From the NCBI RefSeq assembly GCF_026810505.1, contig NZ_CP101750.1:5389501-5453500 (forward strand): 64,000 nucleotides of DNA, given 5' to 3'. The notes under the pieces were generated by a model, which was given only the letters and a program-made list of their open reading frames with translations, searched no databases and was not told the origin of the DNA. The DNA comes from Streptomyces sp. Je 1-369. GTDB lineage: Bacteria; Actinomycetota; Actinomycetes; Streptomycetales; Streptomycetaceae. A program made the translations under genes and the position numbers. The number at the start of each line of letters is the position of its first letter. Position 1 is the first letter of the stretch. Of this stretch, positions 16,978-27,059 are shown piece by piece.

Positions 16978-18612
16978 ATGCCTCGTTGGAAGGCGCTACC
17001 GGACGAGCTCGACCCGGAGGTCAGGGAGTTCGCCAGTCAGCTGCGCAGGCTGGTCGACCGCAGTGGTCTGAGCATTGCGGCGGTGTCCGACAGGACCGGC
17101 TACAGCAAGACGTCGTGGGAGCGCTATCTGAACGGGCGGCTGCTCGCACCCAAGGGGGCGATCGTCGCGCTGGCGGAGGTGACGGGGACGCCGCCCGTGC
17201 ACCTCATCACCATGTGGGAGCTCGCTGAGCGGGCGTGGAGCCGTTCCGAGATGCGGCACGACATGACGATGCAGGCGATCCGCATCTCGCAGGCGCGGGC
17301 CGCGCTGGGGGAGCTGGGCCCGGACCCGATGGACGGGTCCGGCAAGGCGGACGGCGGCAAGGCGGCCAGCGGCAGGGCGGCGCCCAAGAAGGCGCCCAAG
17401 CCGGGCAAGTCGGACGGAAAGCGGGACGACGCGAAACCGCCCGGGAAGCAGGACCGGAAGGGGACGGGTCGGCAGGCACCGGGCCAGCAGACGCCGGGCC
17501 AGCAGGCGCCGGGCCAGCCAACGCCCGGCCAACACGCGCCGGGTCAGCAGACGCCTGGTCAGCACGCGCCGGGCCAGTCCACGCCCGGCCAGCCCACGCC
17601 CGGCCAGCAGACCCCGGGGCGGATGGCACCGGGGCAACAGGCGCCAGGACAACAGTCGCCGGGCCAACAGTCGCCGAGCCAGCAGTCGTCGAATCGCCCG
17701 GCTCCGGGCCAGTCAGCGCCGGGTCAGCCGACTTCAAGTCGAACCGCGCCCGATCGGAAGGTGCCTGAGAACGCGCCCTCCCCGTGGCCTTCGCCGCCGT
17801 CGTACCCTTCGCAGTCCTCCCGTCCGGGCCAGTCGTCCCCGCAGCCGCCCGCCCCCGGAGGCAGGGGTGCGGCGCGCAACGGTTCCGGCGGTGGTCTCGG
17901 GCCCGTGACCGGAGTGGCGGGCCCGGCCGGGGTGTCGCCCACCGTGGGGCCGCCCTCGGTCGGCTCGTACGGGGCGTCCAGTTCGTACGGTGATGTCTCG
18001 GCGTCCGCCTTCGGCGAGGCGGGGAGCCCCGGTGGCCCGGGCGGTGCTGGTGGTCCCGGTGGTCCTGGTGGGCCCGGTGGTCCAGGAGGCCCCGCCGGGT
18101 CACCGGACAGGCAGCGGCGGCGCCGCAAGCTGACGATGTTCCTCGCGGGCATAGTCGGCGCCCTCGTGGTCATCGCGGCCGCGGTCTTCATGACCGGGTT
18201 CGGCGGCGACGACAAGGGAGACGAGGCGAAGCCGTCCGTGACGCCGACGAAGAAGGACACGAAGCTGCCCGCCGGGGTCGAGTGCAGCGGCAAGGACTGT
18301 GCGGGCAAGGACCCCGAGAACATGGGCTGCGGCGGCGAGCTGGCCAGGACGACGTCGCGGGCGACGATCGGCAAGACGCTGGTCGAGGTCCGGTACAGCA
18401 AGACGTGCGGCGCCGCGTGGGCGCGGATCACACAGGCGACGCCGGGCGACGAGCTGACGATCACGGGGTCGGGCGGCGGCGCCGGGGCCAAGCAGAACAG
18501 CACGGTGAACGAGGACTTCGACGCGTACACGCCGATGGTGGCGGCCGATTCGGGGACCGCGGCGAAGGCGTGCGCGACGCTCACGTCCGGCCGGACGGGC
18601 TGCACGGAGTAG
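16978..18612 (+). CDS. Membrane-anchored HTH protein with PGQ repeats and DUF2690
   Basis: 544 residues in five zones. (1) XRE-like helix-turn-helix at about 15-75 (SIAAVSDRTGYSKTSWERYL). (2) Lys/Gly-rich linker. (3) About 20 pentapeptide units of the (A/T)PGQ(Q/H/P/S) type, then a Gly-Gly-Pro collagen-like run at about 345-375. (4) One membrane helix (MFLAGIVGALVVIAAAVFMT). (5) An outer DUF2690 domain with cysteines in CSGKDCAGKDP, MGCGG, YSKTCGAAWAR, KACATL and RTGCTE. It looks like a one-component sensor linking an exterior domain to DNA binding. ATG 16978 follows GAAGAGGGGGAG. It is preceded by a 562-nt upstream region. Confidence 0.85.
   Translation: MPRWKALPDELDPEVREFASQLRRLVDRSGLSIAAVSDRTGYSKTSWERYLNGRLLAPKGAIVALAEVTGTPPVHLITMWELAERAWSRSEMRHDMTMQAIRISQARAALGELGPDPMDGSGKADGGKAASGRAAPKKAPKPGKSDGKRDDAKPPGKQDRKGTGRQAPGQQTPGQQAPGQPTPGQHAPGQQTPGQHAPGQSTPGQPTPGQQTPGRMAPGQQAPGQQSPGQQSPSQQSSNRPAPGQSAPGQPTSSRTAPDRKVPENAPSPWPSPPSYPSQSSRPGQSSPQPPAPGGRGAARNGSGGGLGPVTGVAGPAGVSPTVGPPSVGSYGASSSYGDVSASAFGEAGSPGGPGGAGGPGGPGGPGGPGGPAGSPDRQRRRRKLTMFLAGIVGALVVIAAAVFMTGFGGDDKGDEAKPSVTPTKKDTKLPAGVECSGKDCAGKDPENMGCGGELARTTSRATIGKTLVEVRYSKTCGAAWARITQATPGDELTITGSGGGAGAKQNSTVNEDFDAYTPMVAADSGTAAKACATLTSGRTGCTE
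17476..17735 (+). repeat. 15-nt coding tandem repeat (PGQ pentapeptides)
   Basis: Repeated units of the kind CCGGGCCAGCAGACG and CCCGGCCAGCCCACG encode the PGQ pentapeptide array inside the HTH/DUF2690 gene. The unit is a multiple of three, so copy-number changes would alter linker length without a frameshift. Confidence 0.85.
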
Positions 18613-18793
18613 CCGTCCTGTCAGCCGTCCTGGTAGTCGTCCGGTTAGCTGTCCTGGCGGCGATTTCTTGGGTGAAGTCCCTGGTCAGGGGCGTGAGTTG
18701 GGGCCTCGGGCAGAAAGTTGAGAATTTGGGGGCATGACCTGTGACTCCGAGGGCAGGCGAACGGTACCCCCACGGGAGTGGTCACACCCCCAC

Positions 18794-18854
18794 GGCGGCC
18801 GCCACGCTCCCCCCCCCTCGTGGCGGCCGCCCCCCTTTTTTTTGGGGGCGGCCG
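18794..18854 (+). terminator. Overlapping alternative hairpins, T8 in one loop
   Basis: Hairpin A pairs 18794-18806 with 18819-18831 (13 bp). Hairpin B pairs 18824-18834 with 18844-18854 (11 bp, CGGCCGCCCCC with GGGGGCGGCCG) and has eight T residues in its loop. The two share 18824-18831 and exclude each other. Hairpin A followed by C6-T8 is close to an intrinsic terminator; hairpin B would destroy it. It lies about 180 nt after the DUF2690 gene and 215 nt before mdh. Confidence 0.65.
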
Positions 18855-18927
18855 ACCAGGTGGCCGAAGCTGTGGGCCGGGCCACACCGACCCGGCGCCA
18901 AGGGGTGGCCGGGGCGCGATAGCCTGA

Positions 18928-20058
<1,131 letters not shown>

Positions 20059-20071
20059 GTCGTACGACTTC

Positions 20072-20116
20072 CGCGCGACCGCCCCGGCAGATCCTGCCGG
20101 GGCGGTCGCGCGTTTT
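20072..20116 (+). terminator. Intrinsic terminator of mdh
   Basis: A perfect 19-bp stem (20072-20090 with 20094-20112), ATC loop and TTTT tract: the strongest terminator in the window. The convergent MFS gene ends 10 nt further. Confidence 0.96.
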
Positions 20117-20125
20117 CGGTGCTGG

Positions 20126-21616
20126 TCATGGCTTCTTGCCGTAGCCGAGCGTGACCACCGCCGCCGTGGCGATCACCACGAGCGCCACGATGCGCAGCGC
20201 CGCCTCCATGCCGGCCGGGAAGCCGCCCGAGGCGTGCGAGGCCAGGGTCGTGCCGGTCACGGCCACGCCGAGCGCGGCGCCGACCTCGCGTGCCGAGGTG
20301 CTGAGCCCGGAGCCGAGGCCCGCCTGGTGGGGCGGGAGCGAGCCGACGACGCTCAGCGTGAGGATGGGCATGCACAGGCCCGTGCCCGCCGAGATGACCA
20401 GGAGCCAGCAGGCGTAGAGCGCGTAGGGCGTCGAGCCGTCCGCGGTGGACGCGCCGAGCAGGCCCAGGCCGATCAGGAGCAGGCCGCCGCCCGCCACCGC
20501 GCGCGGCGGTCCCGACCAGCGCGCGGCGAGCTTGGGCACGAGCACCATGCCGATGGTGAGCGGGACGATCGCGAGGCCCGCGCGTGCGGCGCCGTACCCC
20601 TTCTCGTACTGCAGGTACTGCGAGTTGACGTAGAAGAGCGAGAAGAGACCGAAGAAGCTCACGGCCGTGCCGAGCGTCGCGGCGCGCAGCCGCGGCGTGG
20701 CGAAGACCCGCGGGTCGAAGAGCGGGGCGCGCGAGCGCAGGGCGTGCGCGACGAAGAGCGCGACGAGGGCCGCGCCGCTCGCGAAGGCGGCCAGGATGCG
20801 CGCGGACGTCCAGCCGTACATCGGGCTCTCGATGATGCCGAAGAGCAGCGCGAGCAGACCGCCGGTGAGCAGCAGCGTGCCGACGGGGTCCAGAGCGGGG
20901 GCCTCGACCGCCTTGCCGGTACGGGGAACCACCCGTGCCACGGCGAGGGCGAGCAGCGCGGCGAGCGGCACCACCACCCAGAACAGCGCGCGCCAGGACA
21001 GGTACTGGCCGACGAGCCCGCCGCCGATGTTGCCCGTGAGGCCGCCGAGCCCGGCGGCGAGCGCCCAGGAGGCGACGGCGCGCGGCCGCTCCTCCCGCGA
21101 AGCGACGCGCATCATGATCGACATGGTCGCGGGCATGATCAGCGCGGCGCCCGCGCCGGAGACGCCGCGCCCGGCGATCAGCATCGCGGGGGAGACGGCG
21201 AGCGCGCTGACGGTCGCACCGGCGGCGAAGAGACCGAGTCCGGTGAGCAGCGCGCCCTTGCGGCCGTACCGGTCGCCGAGCGCACCGGCCGGGATGAGGA
21301 GCCCCGCGAAGACGATGACGTACGCGTCGACCGTCCACAGGAGTTCGCTGGACGAGGGGTGCAGCCCGGACGAGCTCAGCTGCGGTACGAGGAGGTTGAT
21401 GGCGGCGACCATGCCCTGCGCGACGAGGACGCAGGCGCAGAGGGTGAACAGCGTCGACCGCTTCAGGAGGGACGGAGAGGGCTTCACAGGTGCGGGCGGG
21501 GTCGGCGGTGTCGCCGTTGTCGCCGTTGTCGGTGGTGTCGGCGGTGTCGGCGGCTTCAGGGCAGGCGAGGGCAAGGCTCCTCCTCGGGAGCGTCGTGGTG
21601 TGGGATGCCCTGTCAC
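20126..21616 (-). CDS. MFS transporter, DHA2 (14-helix drug efflux) family
   Basis: 496 residues with about 14 membrane helices. The N-terminal 45 residues are Pro/Thr-rich with tandem TPPTPP and TTATT units encoded by short repeats. Motif A is visible as [13 protein letters not shown] between helices 2 and 3, and the motif C-like [15 protein letters not shown] in helix 5, both typical of drug:H+ antiporters. Proton-driven export of toxic compounds is likely; the substrate is unknown. It starts with GTG and is divergent from a LysR regulator 50 nt away, the classic layout for a regulator controlling its neighbour. Confidence 0.9.
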   Translation of the reverse strand: MTGHPTPRRSRGGALPSPALKPPTPPTPPTTATTATPPTPPAPVKPSPSLLKRSTLFTLCACVLVAQGMVAAINLLVPQLSSSGLHPSSSELLWTVDAYVIVFAGLLIPAGALGDRYGRKGALLTGLGLFAAGATVSALAVSPAMLIAGRGVSGAGAALIMPATMSIMMRVASREERPRAVASWALAAGLGGLTGNIGGGLVGQYLSWRALFWVVVPLAALLALAVARVVPRTGKAVEAPALDPVGTLLLTGGLLALLFGIIESPMYGWTSARILAAFASGAALVALFVAHALRSRAPLFDPRVFATPRLRAATLGTAVSFFGLFSLFYVNSQYLQYEKGYGAARAGLAIVPLTIGMVLVPKLAARWSGPPRAVAGGGLLLIGLGLLGASTADGSTPYALYACWLLVISAGTGLCMPILTLSVVGSLPPHQAGLGSGLSTSAREVGAALGVAVTGTTLASHASGGFPAGMEAALRIVALVVIATAAVVTLGYGKKP

Positions 21617-21634
21617 CGTAGGCTCGCCCTCGAC

Positions 21635-21650
21635 TTGCTTTCCAGTGCAA
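21635..21650. promoter_or_regulatory. Likely LysR operator between divergent genes
   Basis: TTGCTTTCCAGTGCAA is an interrupted dyad (TTGC-N8-GCAA) containing the T-N11-A spacing of LysR-type sites. It is centred in the 50-nt gap between the MFS gene and the LysR gene. Confidence 0.6.
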
Positions 21651-21666
21651 CTTTCACAAGGGGTGG

Positions 21667-22665
21667 ATGCGTGTGACGCAATCCAGTGGTGCGGGCGGCC
21701 TCGATCTCAATCTGCTGGTCGCCCTCGACGTCCTCCTCGAGGAGCAGAGCGTGTCCGGCGCGGCCCGCAGACTGCATCTGTCGGAGCCCGCGATGAGCCG
21801 CACCCTCGGCCGCATCCGCAAGGCTCTCGGCGACCCCGTCCTCGTACGGGCCGGGCGCCAGATGGTGCCGACGCCGCACGCGCTGGCGGTGCAGGCGGAG
21901 GTGAGCGCGGTGGTCGAGCGGGCCCGCGCGCTCTTCGCCGGGCCCGGCGCCGTCGACCTGCGCACGGTCTCCCGGACCCTCTCGATCCTCGGCTCCGACG
22001 CGATCGCCGCCGCGTACGGCCCCGCGCTCTTCGCCCGCGCCGCCGAGGAGGCCCCCGGCGTACGGCTCCGCTTCCTCGGCGAGAGTCACGTCGACGAACC
22101 CATGCTGCGGCAGGGCACCGCCGATCTGGAGCTCGGCGTGATCGATACGACGGCGCCCGAGGTGCTCGTGGAGAAGATCCGTGAGGACCGGATGATCGGC
22201 CTGGCACGGCCCGGGCACCCCTTGCTGAAGGGGAAGTTGACGGCCCGACGGTTCGCCGAGGCCGACCATGTGACCGTCTCGCGCAGAGGGCGCCTGTCGG
22301 GGCCGCTGGACGCCGCCCTCGCCGAACTCGGCCTGGGCAGACGGGTGGTGGGCAGTATGGCGACGTTCTCGTCGTCCGTCTTCGTGCTGCTGCGCACGGA
22401 CCTGGTGGGCCTGGCCGCGTCATGGACCCGCCCCCTCTCGGAGGCCCTGGGGCTGGTCACCTTCGAGGTCCCGGTGGACCTGCCGTCCCTCCCGCTGGGC
22501 ATGGCCTGGCACCCCCGCCACGACGCGGACCCGGCGCACGCGTGGCTGCGGGCGTGCGCGCGGGACCTCCTCATGGCTACGTCGCCCGCAGCGCCGCCGC
22601 CTCCTTGGACAGCTGCACCGCCGACGCCAGGCTCAGACCCGGCTCGGCCTGGCGCAGGGCCCTGA
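21667..22665 (+). CDS. LysR family transcriptional regulator
   Basis: 332 residues. N-terminal winged helix-turn-helix (LNLLVALDVLLEEQSVSGAA then RRLHLSEPAMSRTLGRIRKA) followed by a periplasmic-binding-like effector domain (RTLSILGSDAIAAAYG, DLELGVIDTT, RTDLVGLAASW). It probably controls the divergent MFS pump through the dyad at 21635-21650. The last 29 residues (after RDLLMA) are Pro/Ala-rich and lie antisense to the next gene, giving an 89-nt tail-to-tail overlap; the conserved domain ends before this extension. ATG 21667 has GGGGTGG upstream; GTG 21673 is also possible. Confidence 0.92.
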   Translation: MRVTQSSGAGGLDLNLLVALDVLLEEQSVSGAARRLHLSEPAMSRTLGRIRKALGDPVLVRAGRQMVPTPHALAVQAEVSAVVERARALFAGPGAVDLRTVSRTLSILGSDAIAAAYGPALFARAAEEAPGVRLRFLGESHVDEPMLRQGTADLELGVIDTTAPEVLVEKIREDRMIGLARPGHPLLKGKLTARRFAEADHVTVSRRGRLSGPLDAALAELGLGRRVVGSMATFSSSVFVLLRTDLVGLAASWTRPLSEALGLVTFEVPVDLPSLPLGMAWHPRHDADPAHAWLRACARDLLMATSPAAPPPPWTAAPPTPGSDPARPGAGP

Positions 22666-22903
22666 CCGCGTGGACCGAGTCGGCGGGACCCGTGTGCCCG
22701 GCGGCGGTGATCCGGCGCAGGGCCCAGCGGCCGCGCACCTCGGCGTCCGGGACGGCGGCCGCGCGGGCGACGAGCTCCATCGCGCGTTCGAGCCCCGGGC
22801 GGTCCCTCTCGTCGGCCGTGGCGAGTGCCTCGCGCAGCTCGTCCGTGACCGCGTCCGTGTCGCGCAGGGCGATCACCATCAGTTCCCGCTTGGTGCCGAA
22901 CAT
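22577..22903 (-). CDS. Small helical protein of unknown function
   Basis: 108 residues, rich in Ala, Arg, Glu and Leu and probably all helical (ALRDTDAVTDELREALATAD, RALRQAEPGLSLASAVQLSK). No signal peptide or known motif. ATG 22903 has GGGAG 8 nt upstream. Its 3' third overlaps the end of the LysR gene on the other strand. Codon use looks coding (third positions mostly G/C, RBS present), but its identity is unknown. Confidence 0.65.
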   Translation of the reverse strand: MFGTKRELMVIALRDTDAVTDELREALATADERDRPGLERAMELVARAAAVPDAEVRGRWALRRITAAGHTGPADSVHAVRALRQAEPGLSLASAVQLSKEAAALRAT

Positions 22904-22948
22904 GTTTCCCGCTCCCTGACTTCGCAGTTATTGCTGTCGTGCTCGTTA

Positions 22949-22968
22949 ATGTAGTACTTCTTATACAT
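22949..22968. promoter_or_regulatory. Inverted repeat over the HTH gene start
   Basis: ATGTA at 22949-22953 and TACAT at 22964-22968 form a dyad in an unusually AT-rich stretch that includes the ATG of the small HTH gene. The position fits autorepression by that protein; this is inference. Confidence 0.35.
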
Positions 22969-23212
22969 GAGCGAGCAAGTGCACAACAGGTTGGCGATGG
23001 TGCGCGCCGAACGAAAGGTGTCGCGTCAGAGCCTGGCCGAGGCAGTGGGAGCCCACTACCAGACCATCGGCTACATCGAGCGCGGGCAGTACAACCCGAG
23101 CCTCGACCTTGCGTTGAAGATCGCGAAGTACTTCGCGCTGCCGGTCGAGGCCCTGTTCTCCCTCGAACCGTTTCGCCCGCTCACGGATCAGGTCTACGGG
23201 AGGGATCAATGA
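22967..23212 (+). CDS. Small XRE/Cro-type repressor (YozG-like)
   Basis: 81 residues, almost entirely one HTH_XRE domain (NRLAMVRAERKVSRQSLAEA, VGAHYQTIGYIERGQYNPSL) ending FALPVEALFSLEPF. This compact form typically sits beside a membrane protein gene, which is the case here. Its TGA overlaps the ATG of the next gene (ATGA), so the two are co-translated. No clear Shine-Dalgarno is visible, and translation may start near the transcript 5' end. Confidence 0.92.
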   Translation: MSEQVHNRLAMVRAERKVSRQSLAEAVGAHYQTIGYIERGQYNPSLDLALKIAKYFALPVEALFSLEPFRPLTDQVYGRDQ

Positions 23213-23748
23213 TGAGGACCGACGAGCAGCCCACCATCACCGGTTACGACCGGCGCATGTACGCGATCATGAACCGTCGCGAAGCCGCCCCCCTCTACGC
23301 CACCGAGGCCCGCCGCAGGACCGTCGTCGTCGCGCACATCGTGCTGACCGCGGCCGGCATCGCGTGCGAGCTCTACTCCGTGCTCGGCGACGAACGCTGG
23401 GCGACCTTCGGACTCCTCGGCCTCCTGCTGCCGTGGTGCGTGGCGACCGGCGTGATCAACGGCGCGACCCGCGGCCTCCTCGAACTGCGCGTCCGCGCCC
23501 TCGACGAGCGGCAGCGCGCCGAGAAGAACCGCGTGGCGGCCCGCGCGCAGTACGTGATGATGTGGCTGCTGCTCGCCGCGACCGTCTGCACGGGTCTGGC
23601 CGGCTTCGCCGGGGTGGAGATCGAGGGGCTGATCTTCCCCGTGCTGTTCAGCGTGTTCGTCGTGCACTGGCTGATGCCGCTGTGGCTGGCGGGGCTCATG
23701 GCCGCGGACGAGCCGCCGGAGGAGGACCTGCCGGACGAAGAGGTCTGA
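23209..23748 (+). CDS. Membrane protein partner of the small repressor
   Basis: 179 residues with four hydrophobic segments in two pairs (VVVAHIVLTAAGIACELYSV, FGLLGLLLPWCVATGVI, MMWLLLAATVCTGLAGFAGV, LIFPVLFSVFVVHWLMPLWL) and a long charged loop between the pairs (RALDERQRAEKNRVAARAQ). The C-terminus is acidic. It starts inside the stop of the HTH gene, with a second ATG immediately following (23212). Function unknown; similar pairs may respond to membrane stress, but I cannot show this. Confidence 0.85.
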   Translation: MMRTDEQPTITGYDRRMYAIMNRREAAPLYATEARRRTVVVAHIVLTAAGIACELYSVLGDERWATFGLLGLLLPWCVATGVINGATRGLLELRVRALDERQRAEKNRVAARAQYVMMWLLLAATVCTGLAGFAGVEIEGLIFPVLFSVFVVHWLMPLWLAGLMAADEPPEEDLPDEEV

Positions 23749-23849
23749 AACACGCGCAGTGACACGGCGCACTTTCGGCCATCGAACGTGCATGCTTTCT
23801 TCCGCTCAGGGCAGGTGCACCCGGCTACCGCGAGTGACAGGTGGTGCAT

Positions 23850-25379
23850 ATGACAGGAACGGAAGGCAAACGCGACGTGTCCGCACAAAAGACCATCCAC
23901 GTGGACGGAGAGTGGCGTGCCGCCACCTCCGGCGCCACCCGCGAGATCCTCGACCCGGCGGACGCCAAGCCGTTCGCCGTGATCGCCGAGGGCGGATCGG
24001 AAGACGCGGACGCCGCCATCGCAGCCGCCCGCAAGGCCTTCGACGAGGGCCCCTGGCCGGCCACGCCCGTGGCCGATCGCGCCGCTCTGCTGCGCCGCGT
24101 CGCCGACCTCCTCGTGCGCGACCGCGAGGAGATCGGCCTCCTGGAGAGCCGTGACGCGGGCAAGACCCTCGAAGAGGGCCGCGTCGACGTGGACTGCGTC
24201 GCCGACGCCTTCCGTTACTTCGCCGATCTGGTGATCGGCGAGGGCGCGGGCCGTGTCGTGGACGCCGGTTCCGACGACATCCACAGCGTCGTCGTGCACG
24301 AGCCCATCGGCGTCTGCACGATGATCACGCCCTGGAACTACCCGCTGCTCCAGGCCAGCTGGAAGATCGCGCCCGCGCTCGCCGCGGGCAACACCTTCGT
24401 CATCAAGCCCAGCGAGATCACCCCGCTGACGACGGTCGCGCTCATCGAGCTGCTCGTCGAGGCGGGTCTCCCCGCCGGAGTCGCGAACATCGTGACCGGC
24501 CCCGGCCACACCGTCGGCGCCCGGCTCGCCGACCACCCCGACGTCGACCTGGTCTCCTTCACCGGCGGCCTCGTCTCCGGCACCAAGGTCGCCCAGGCCG
24601 CCGCGCTCGGCGTGAAGAAGGTCGCCCTGGAGCTCGGCGGCAAGAACCCCAACGTGGTGTTCGCCGACGCCTGCGCCACCGAGGAAGGGTTCGACACCGC
24701 CGTCGACCAGGCCCTGAACGCCGCCTTCATCCACAGCGGGCAGGTCTGCTCCGCCGGTGGCCGCCTCATCATCGAGGAATCCGTGCGCGAGCGGTTCGTC
24801 GCCGAGCTCGCCCGCCGGGCCGCGAAGATCAAGCTCGGCCGCGGCACCGAGGACGGCGTCGAGTGCGGTCCGCTCGTCTCGCGGCAGCAGCGCGAGAAGA
24901 CCGAGATGTACGTCGCCTCCGCCCTGGAGGAGGGCGCGGTGCTCCGCTCCGGCGGCAAGCGCCCCGAGCCGAGCGACGTGCGCCCCGCCGAGGGGTACTT
25001 CTACGAGCCGACCGTGCTCGACCAGTGCCACCGCGAGATGAAGGTCGTACGGGAAGAGGTCTTCGGGCCCGTCCTCAGCGTCGAGACCTTCCGCACCGAG
25101 GACGAGGCCGTCGCGCTCGCCAACGACACCGAGTACGGGCTCGCGGGCGCGGTGTGGACCAGCGACCAGGGCCGCGCGAGCCGCATGGCCCGCCGGATGC
25201 GCCACGGCACGATCTGGATCAACGACTTCCACCCCTACCTTCCGCAGGCGGAGTGGGGCGGCTTCGGCAAGAGCGGCGTCGGGCGCGAGCTCGGTCCCGC
25301 GGGCCTCGCCGAGTACCGCGAGTCCAAGCACATCTACCAGAACCTGGCACCGGCACCGGTGCGCTGGTTCGCCGGCTGA
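23850..25379 (+). CDS. betB: Betaine aldehyde dehydrogenase
   Basis: NAD(P)-dependent oxidation of betaine aldehyde to glycine betaine, the second step from choline. 509 residues from ATG 23850. The aldehyde dehydrogenase signatures are VALELGGKNPNVVF with the general-base Glu, and HSGQVCSAGG with the nucleophile Cys300. PWNYPLLQASWK and FTGGLVSGTK form the cofactor region. Position directly before a choline-dehydrogenase gene and a ProU-type transporter supports the substrate assignment. GTG 23841 and GTG 23877 are alternative starts. The stop codon lies in a 19-nt direct repeat. Confidence 0.9.
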   Translation: MTGTEGKRDVSAQKTIHVDGEWRAATSGATREILDPADAKPFAVIAEGGSEDADAAIAAARKAFDEGPWPATPVADRAALLRRVADLLVRDREEIGLLESRDAGKTLEEGRVDVDCVADAFRYFADLVIGEGAGRVVDAGSDDIHSVVVHEPIGVCTMITPWNYPLLQASWKIAPALAAGNTFVIKPSEITPLTTVALIELLVEAGLPAGVANIVTGPGHTVGARLADHPDVDLVSFTGGLVSGTKVAQAAALGVKKVALELGGKNPNVVFADACATEEGFDTAVDQALNAAFIHSGQVCSAGGRLIIEESVRERFVAELARRAAKIKLGRGTEDGVECGPLVSRQQREKTEMYVASALEEGAVLRSGGKRPEPSDVRPAEGYFYEPTVLDQCHREMKVVREEVFGPVLSVETFRTEDEAVALANDTEYGLAGAVWTSDQGRASRMARRMRHGTIWINDFHPYLPQAEWGGFGKSGVGRELGPAGLAEYRESKHIYQNLAPAPVRWFAG

Positions 25380-25410
25380 CACAAGCCGTATCCGGCTGAC
25401 ACAAGCCGTA
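25372..25410 (+). repeat. Tandem duplication spanning the betB stop
   Basis: CCGGCTGACACAAGCCGTA occurs exactly at 25372-25390 and 25392-25410, separated by one base. The first copy contains the betB TGA. It resembles the arrangement at the end of purH, although the sequences are unrelated. Confidence 0.9.
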
Positions 25411-25418
25411 CAGAGGTA

Positions 25419-25447
25419 CGCGCGGGGCGGGAGGTCCGCCCCGCGCG
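25419..25447. terminator. Hairpin between betB and betA
   Basis: CGCGCGGGGCGG at 25419-25430 pairs perfectly with CCGCCCCGCGCG at 25436-25447. There is no T-tract. It lies in the 144-nt gap between two genes of the same pathway, so it may attenuate read-through or stabilise the upstream mRNA end. Confidence 0.65.
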
Positions 25448-25523
25448 CAACACGTTCAAGCGCCCCCCGCTCATTACGCGCAAGCACCTTGGCACGACCT
25501 CGCAGGAAGAGGAGCACGTACGC

Positions 25524-27059
25524 ATGTCTGACCAGACCGAGTTCGACTACGTCATCGTCGGTGGCGGCACCGCGGGATCGGTGATCGCGTCCCGCCTCAC
25601 CGAGAACCCGGACGTCACCGTCGCCGTCATCGAGGGCGGCCCCAGCGACATCGACCGGGAGGACGTCCTCACGCTGCGCAAGTGGCTCGGCCTGCTCGGC
25701 GGCGAGCTGGACTACGAGTACACGACCACCGAGCAGCCGCGCGGCAACTCCCACATCCTGCACAGCCGCGCCAAGGTGCTCGGCGGCTGCTCGTCGCACA
25801 ACACCCTGATCTCCTTCAAGCCGCTGCCGTCCGACTGGGACGAGTGGGAGGCGGCGGGCGCCACCGGCTGGAACGCCAAGGCCATGGACCCGTACTTCGG
25901 CAAGCTGCGCAACAACGTCGTACGCGTCGCCAAGAAGGACCAGAACCAGATCGCCACCGACTGGGTCGAGGCGACGAAGACCGCACTCGGCGTCCCCGAG
26001 GTCGTCGGCTTCAACGACAAGCCCTTCGACGAGGGCGTCGGCTTCTTCGACCTCTCGTACCACCCGGAGAACAACAAGCGCTCCTCCGCGTCCGTCGCCT
26101 ACCTCCACCCCCACATGGAGGCCGGTGACCGCCCGAACCTCCACCTCTTCCTGGAGACCTGGGCCACCAAGCTGGAGCTGGCGGGCAAGACGGCCCACGG
26201 CGTCCACATCCGCACCAAGGACGGCGCGGAGAAGCTGTTCACCGCCCGCCGCGAGGTGCTCGTCTGCGCCGGCGCCGTCGACACGCCGAGGCTGCTCATG
26301 CACTCCGGCATCGGCCCGAAGAAGGACCTCGAAGCCCTCGGCATCCCGGTCGTCCACGACCTGCCGGGCGTCGGCGAGAACCTCATCGACCACCCCGAGT
26401 CGGTCATCGTCTGGGAGACCAACGGGCCGATCCCCGGCAACTCCGCGATGGACTCGGACGCCGGTCTGTTCGTGAAGCGGGACCCGGACCACAAGGGCCC
26501 GGACCTGATGTTCCACTTCTACCAGATCCCGTTCACCGACAATCCGGAGCGTCTCGGCTACGAACGCCCCGAGCACGGCGTGTCGATGACCCCGAACATT
26601 CCCAAGTCCCGCGCCCGCGGCCGTCTCTACCTGACGTCGGCGGACCCGGAGGTCAAGCCCGCCCTCGACTTCAAGTACTTCGAGGACGAAGGCGACTACG
26701 ACGGGCAGACCCTCGTCGACGGCATCAAGCTGGCCCGCAAGGTCGCCGAGGCCGAGCCGTTCAAGAAGTGGCTCAAGCGCGAGGTCTTCCCCGGCCCCGA
26801 GGTCACCGACGACGCCGACATCAGCGAGCTCGTCCGCAAGGCCGCACACACCGTCTACCACCCGGCGGGCACCTGCCGAATGGGTGCTTCCACTGATGAA
26901 CTCGCCGTGGTCGACCCGGAGCTGAAGATCCGGGGCCTGGCAGGAATCCGTATCGCGGACGCATCCGTCTTCCCGACGATGCCCGCCGTGAACCCGATGA
27001 TCGGAGTACTCATGGTCGGGGAGAAATGTGCCGAGATCCTTGGTGGTGACGGCCGATGA
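25524..27059 (+). CDS. betA: GMC oxidoreductase, probable choline dehydrogenase
   Basis: FAD enzyme expected to oxidise choline to betaine aldehyde. 511 residues. The FAD-binding dinucleotide motif is at the N-terminus ([17 protein letters not shown]). The first GMC signature is in [17 protein letters not shown]. The catalytic His446 is in [13 protein letters not shown], and the partner Asn is in PAVNPMIG near residue 489. The family also includes alcohol and glucose oxidases; the substrate call rests on its place between betB and the betaine/choline transporter. GGAAGAGGAG lies upstream of the start. The stop overlaps the next start (ATGA). Confidence 0.88.
   Translation: MSDQTEFDYVIVGGGTAGSVIASRLTENPDVTVAVIEGGPSDIDREDVLTLRKWLGLLGGELDYEYTTTEQPRGNSHILHSRAKVLGGCSSHNTLISFKPLPSDWDEWEAAGATGWNAKAMDPYFGKLRNNVVRVAKKDQNQIATDWVEATKTALGVPEVVGFNDKPFDEGVGFFDLSYHPENNKRSSASVAYLHPHMEAGDRPNLHLFLETWATKLELAGKTAHGVHIRTKDGAEKLFTARREVLVCAGAVDTPRLLMHSGIGPKKDLEALGIPVVHDLPGVGENLIDHPESVIVWETNGPIPGNSAMDSDAGLFVKRDPDHKGPDLMFHFYQIPFTDNPERLGYERPEHGVSMTPNIPKSRARGRLYLTSADPEVKPALDFKYFEDEGDYDGQTLVDGIKLARKVAEAEPFKKWLKREVFPGPEVTDDADISELVRKAAHTVYHPAGTCRMGASTDELAVVDPELKIRGLAGIRIADASVFPTMPAVNPMIGVLMVGEKCAEILGGDGR

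Noticed and set aside
17476..17735. CRISPR-like or intergenic tandem repeat
   Set aside because: The 15-nt units are in frame and encode PGQ pentapeptides within an intact gene.
23373..26861. 1162-codon minus-strand reading frame over betB and betA
   Set aside because: Antisense shadow of two enzymes with clear catalytic motifs. It has no ribosome site and no domain.
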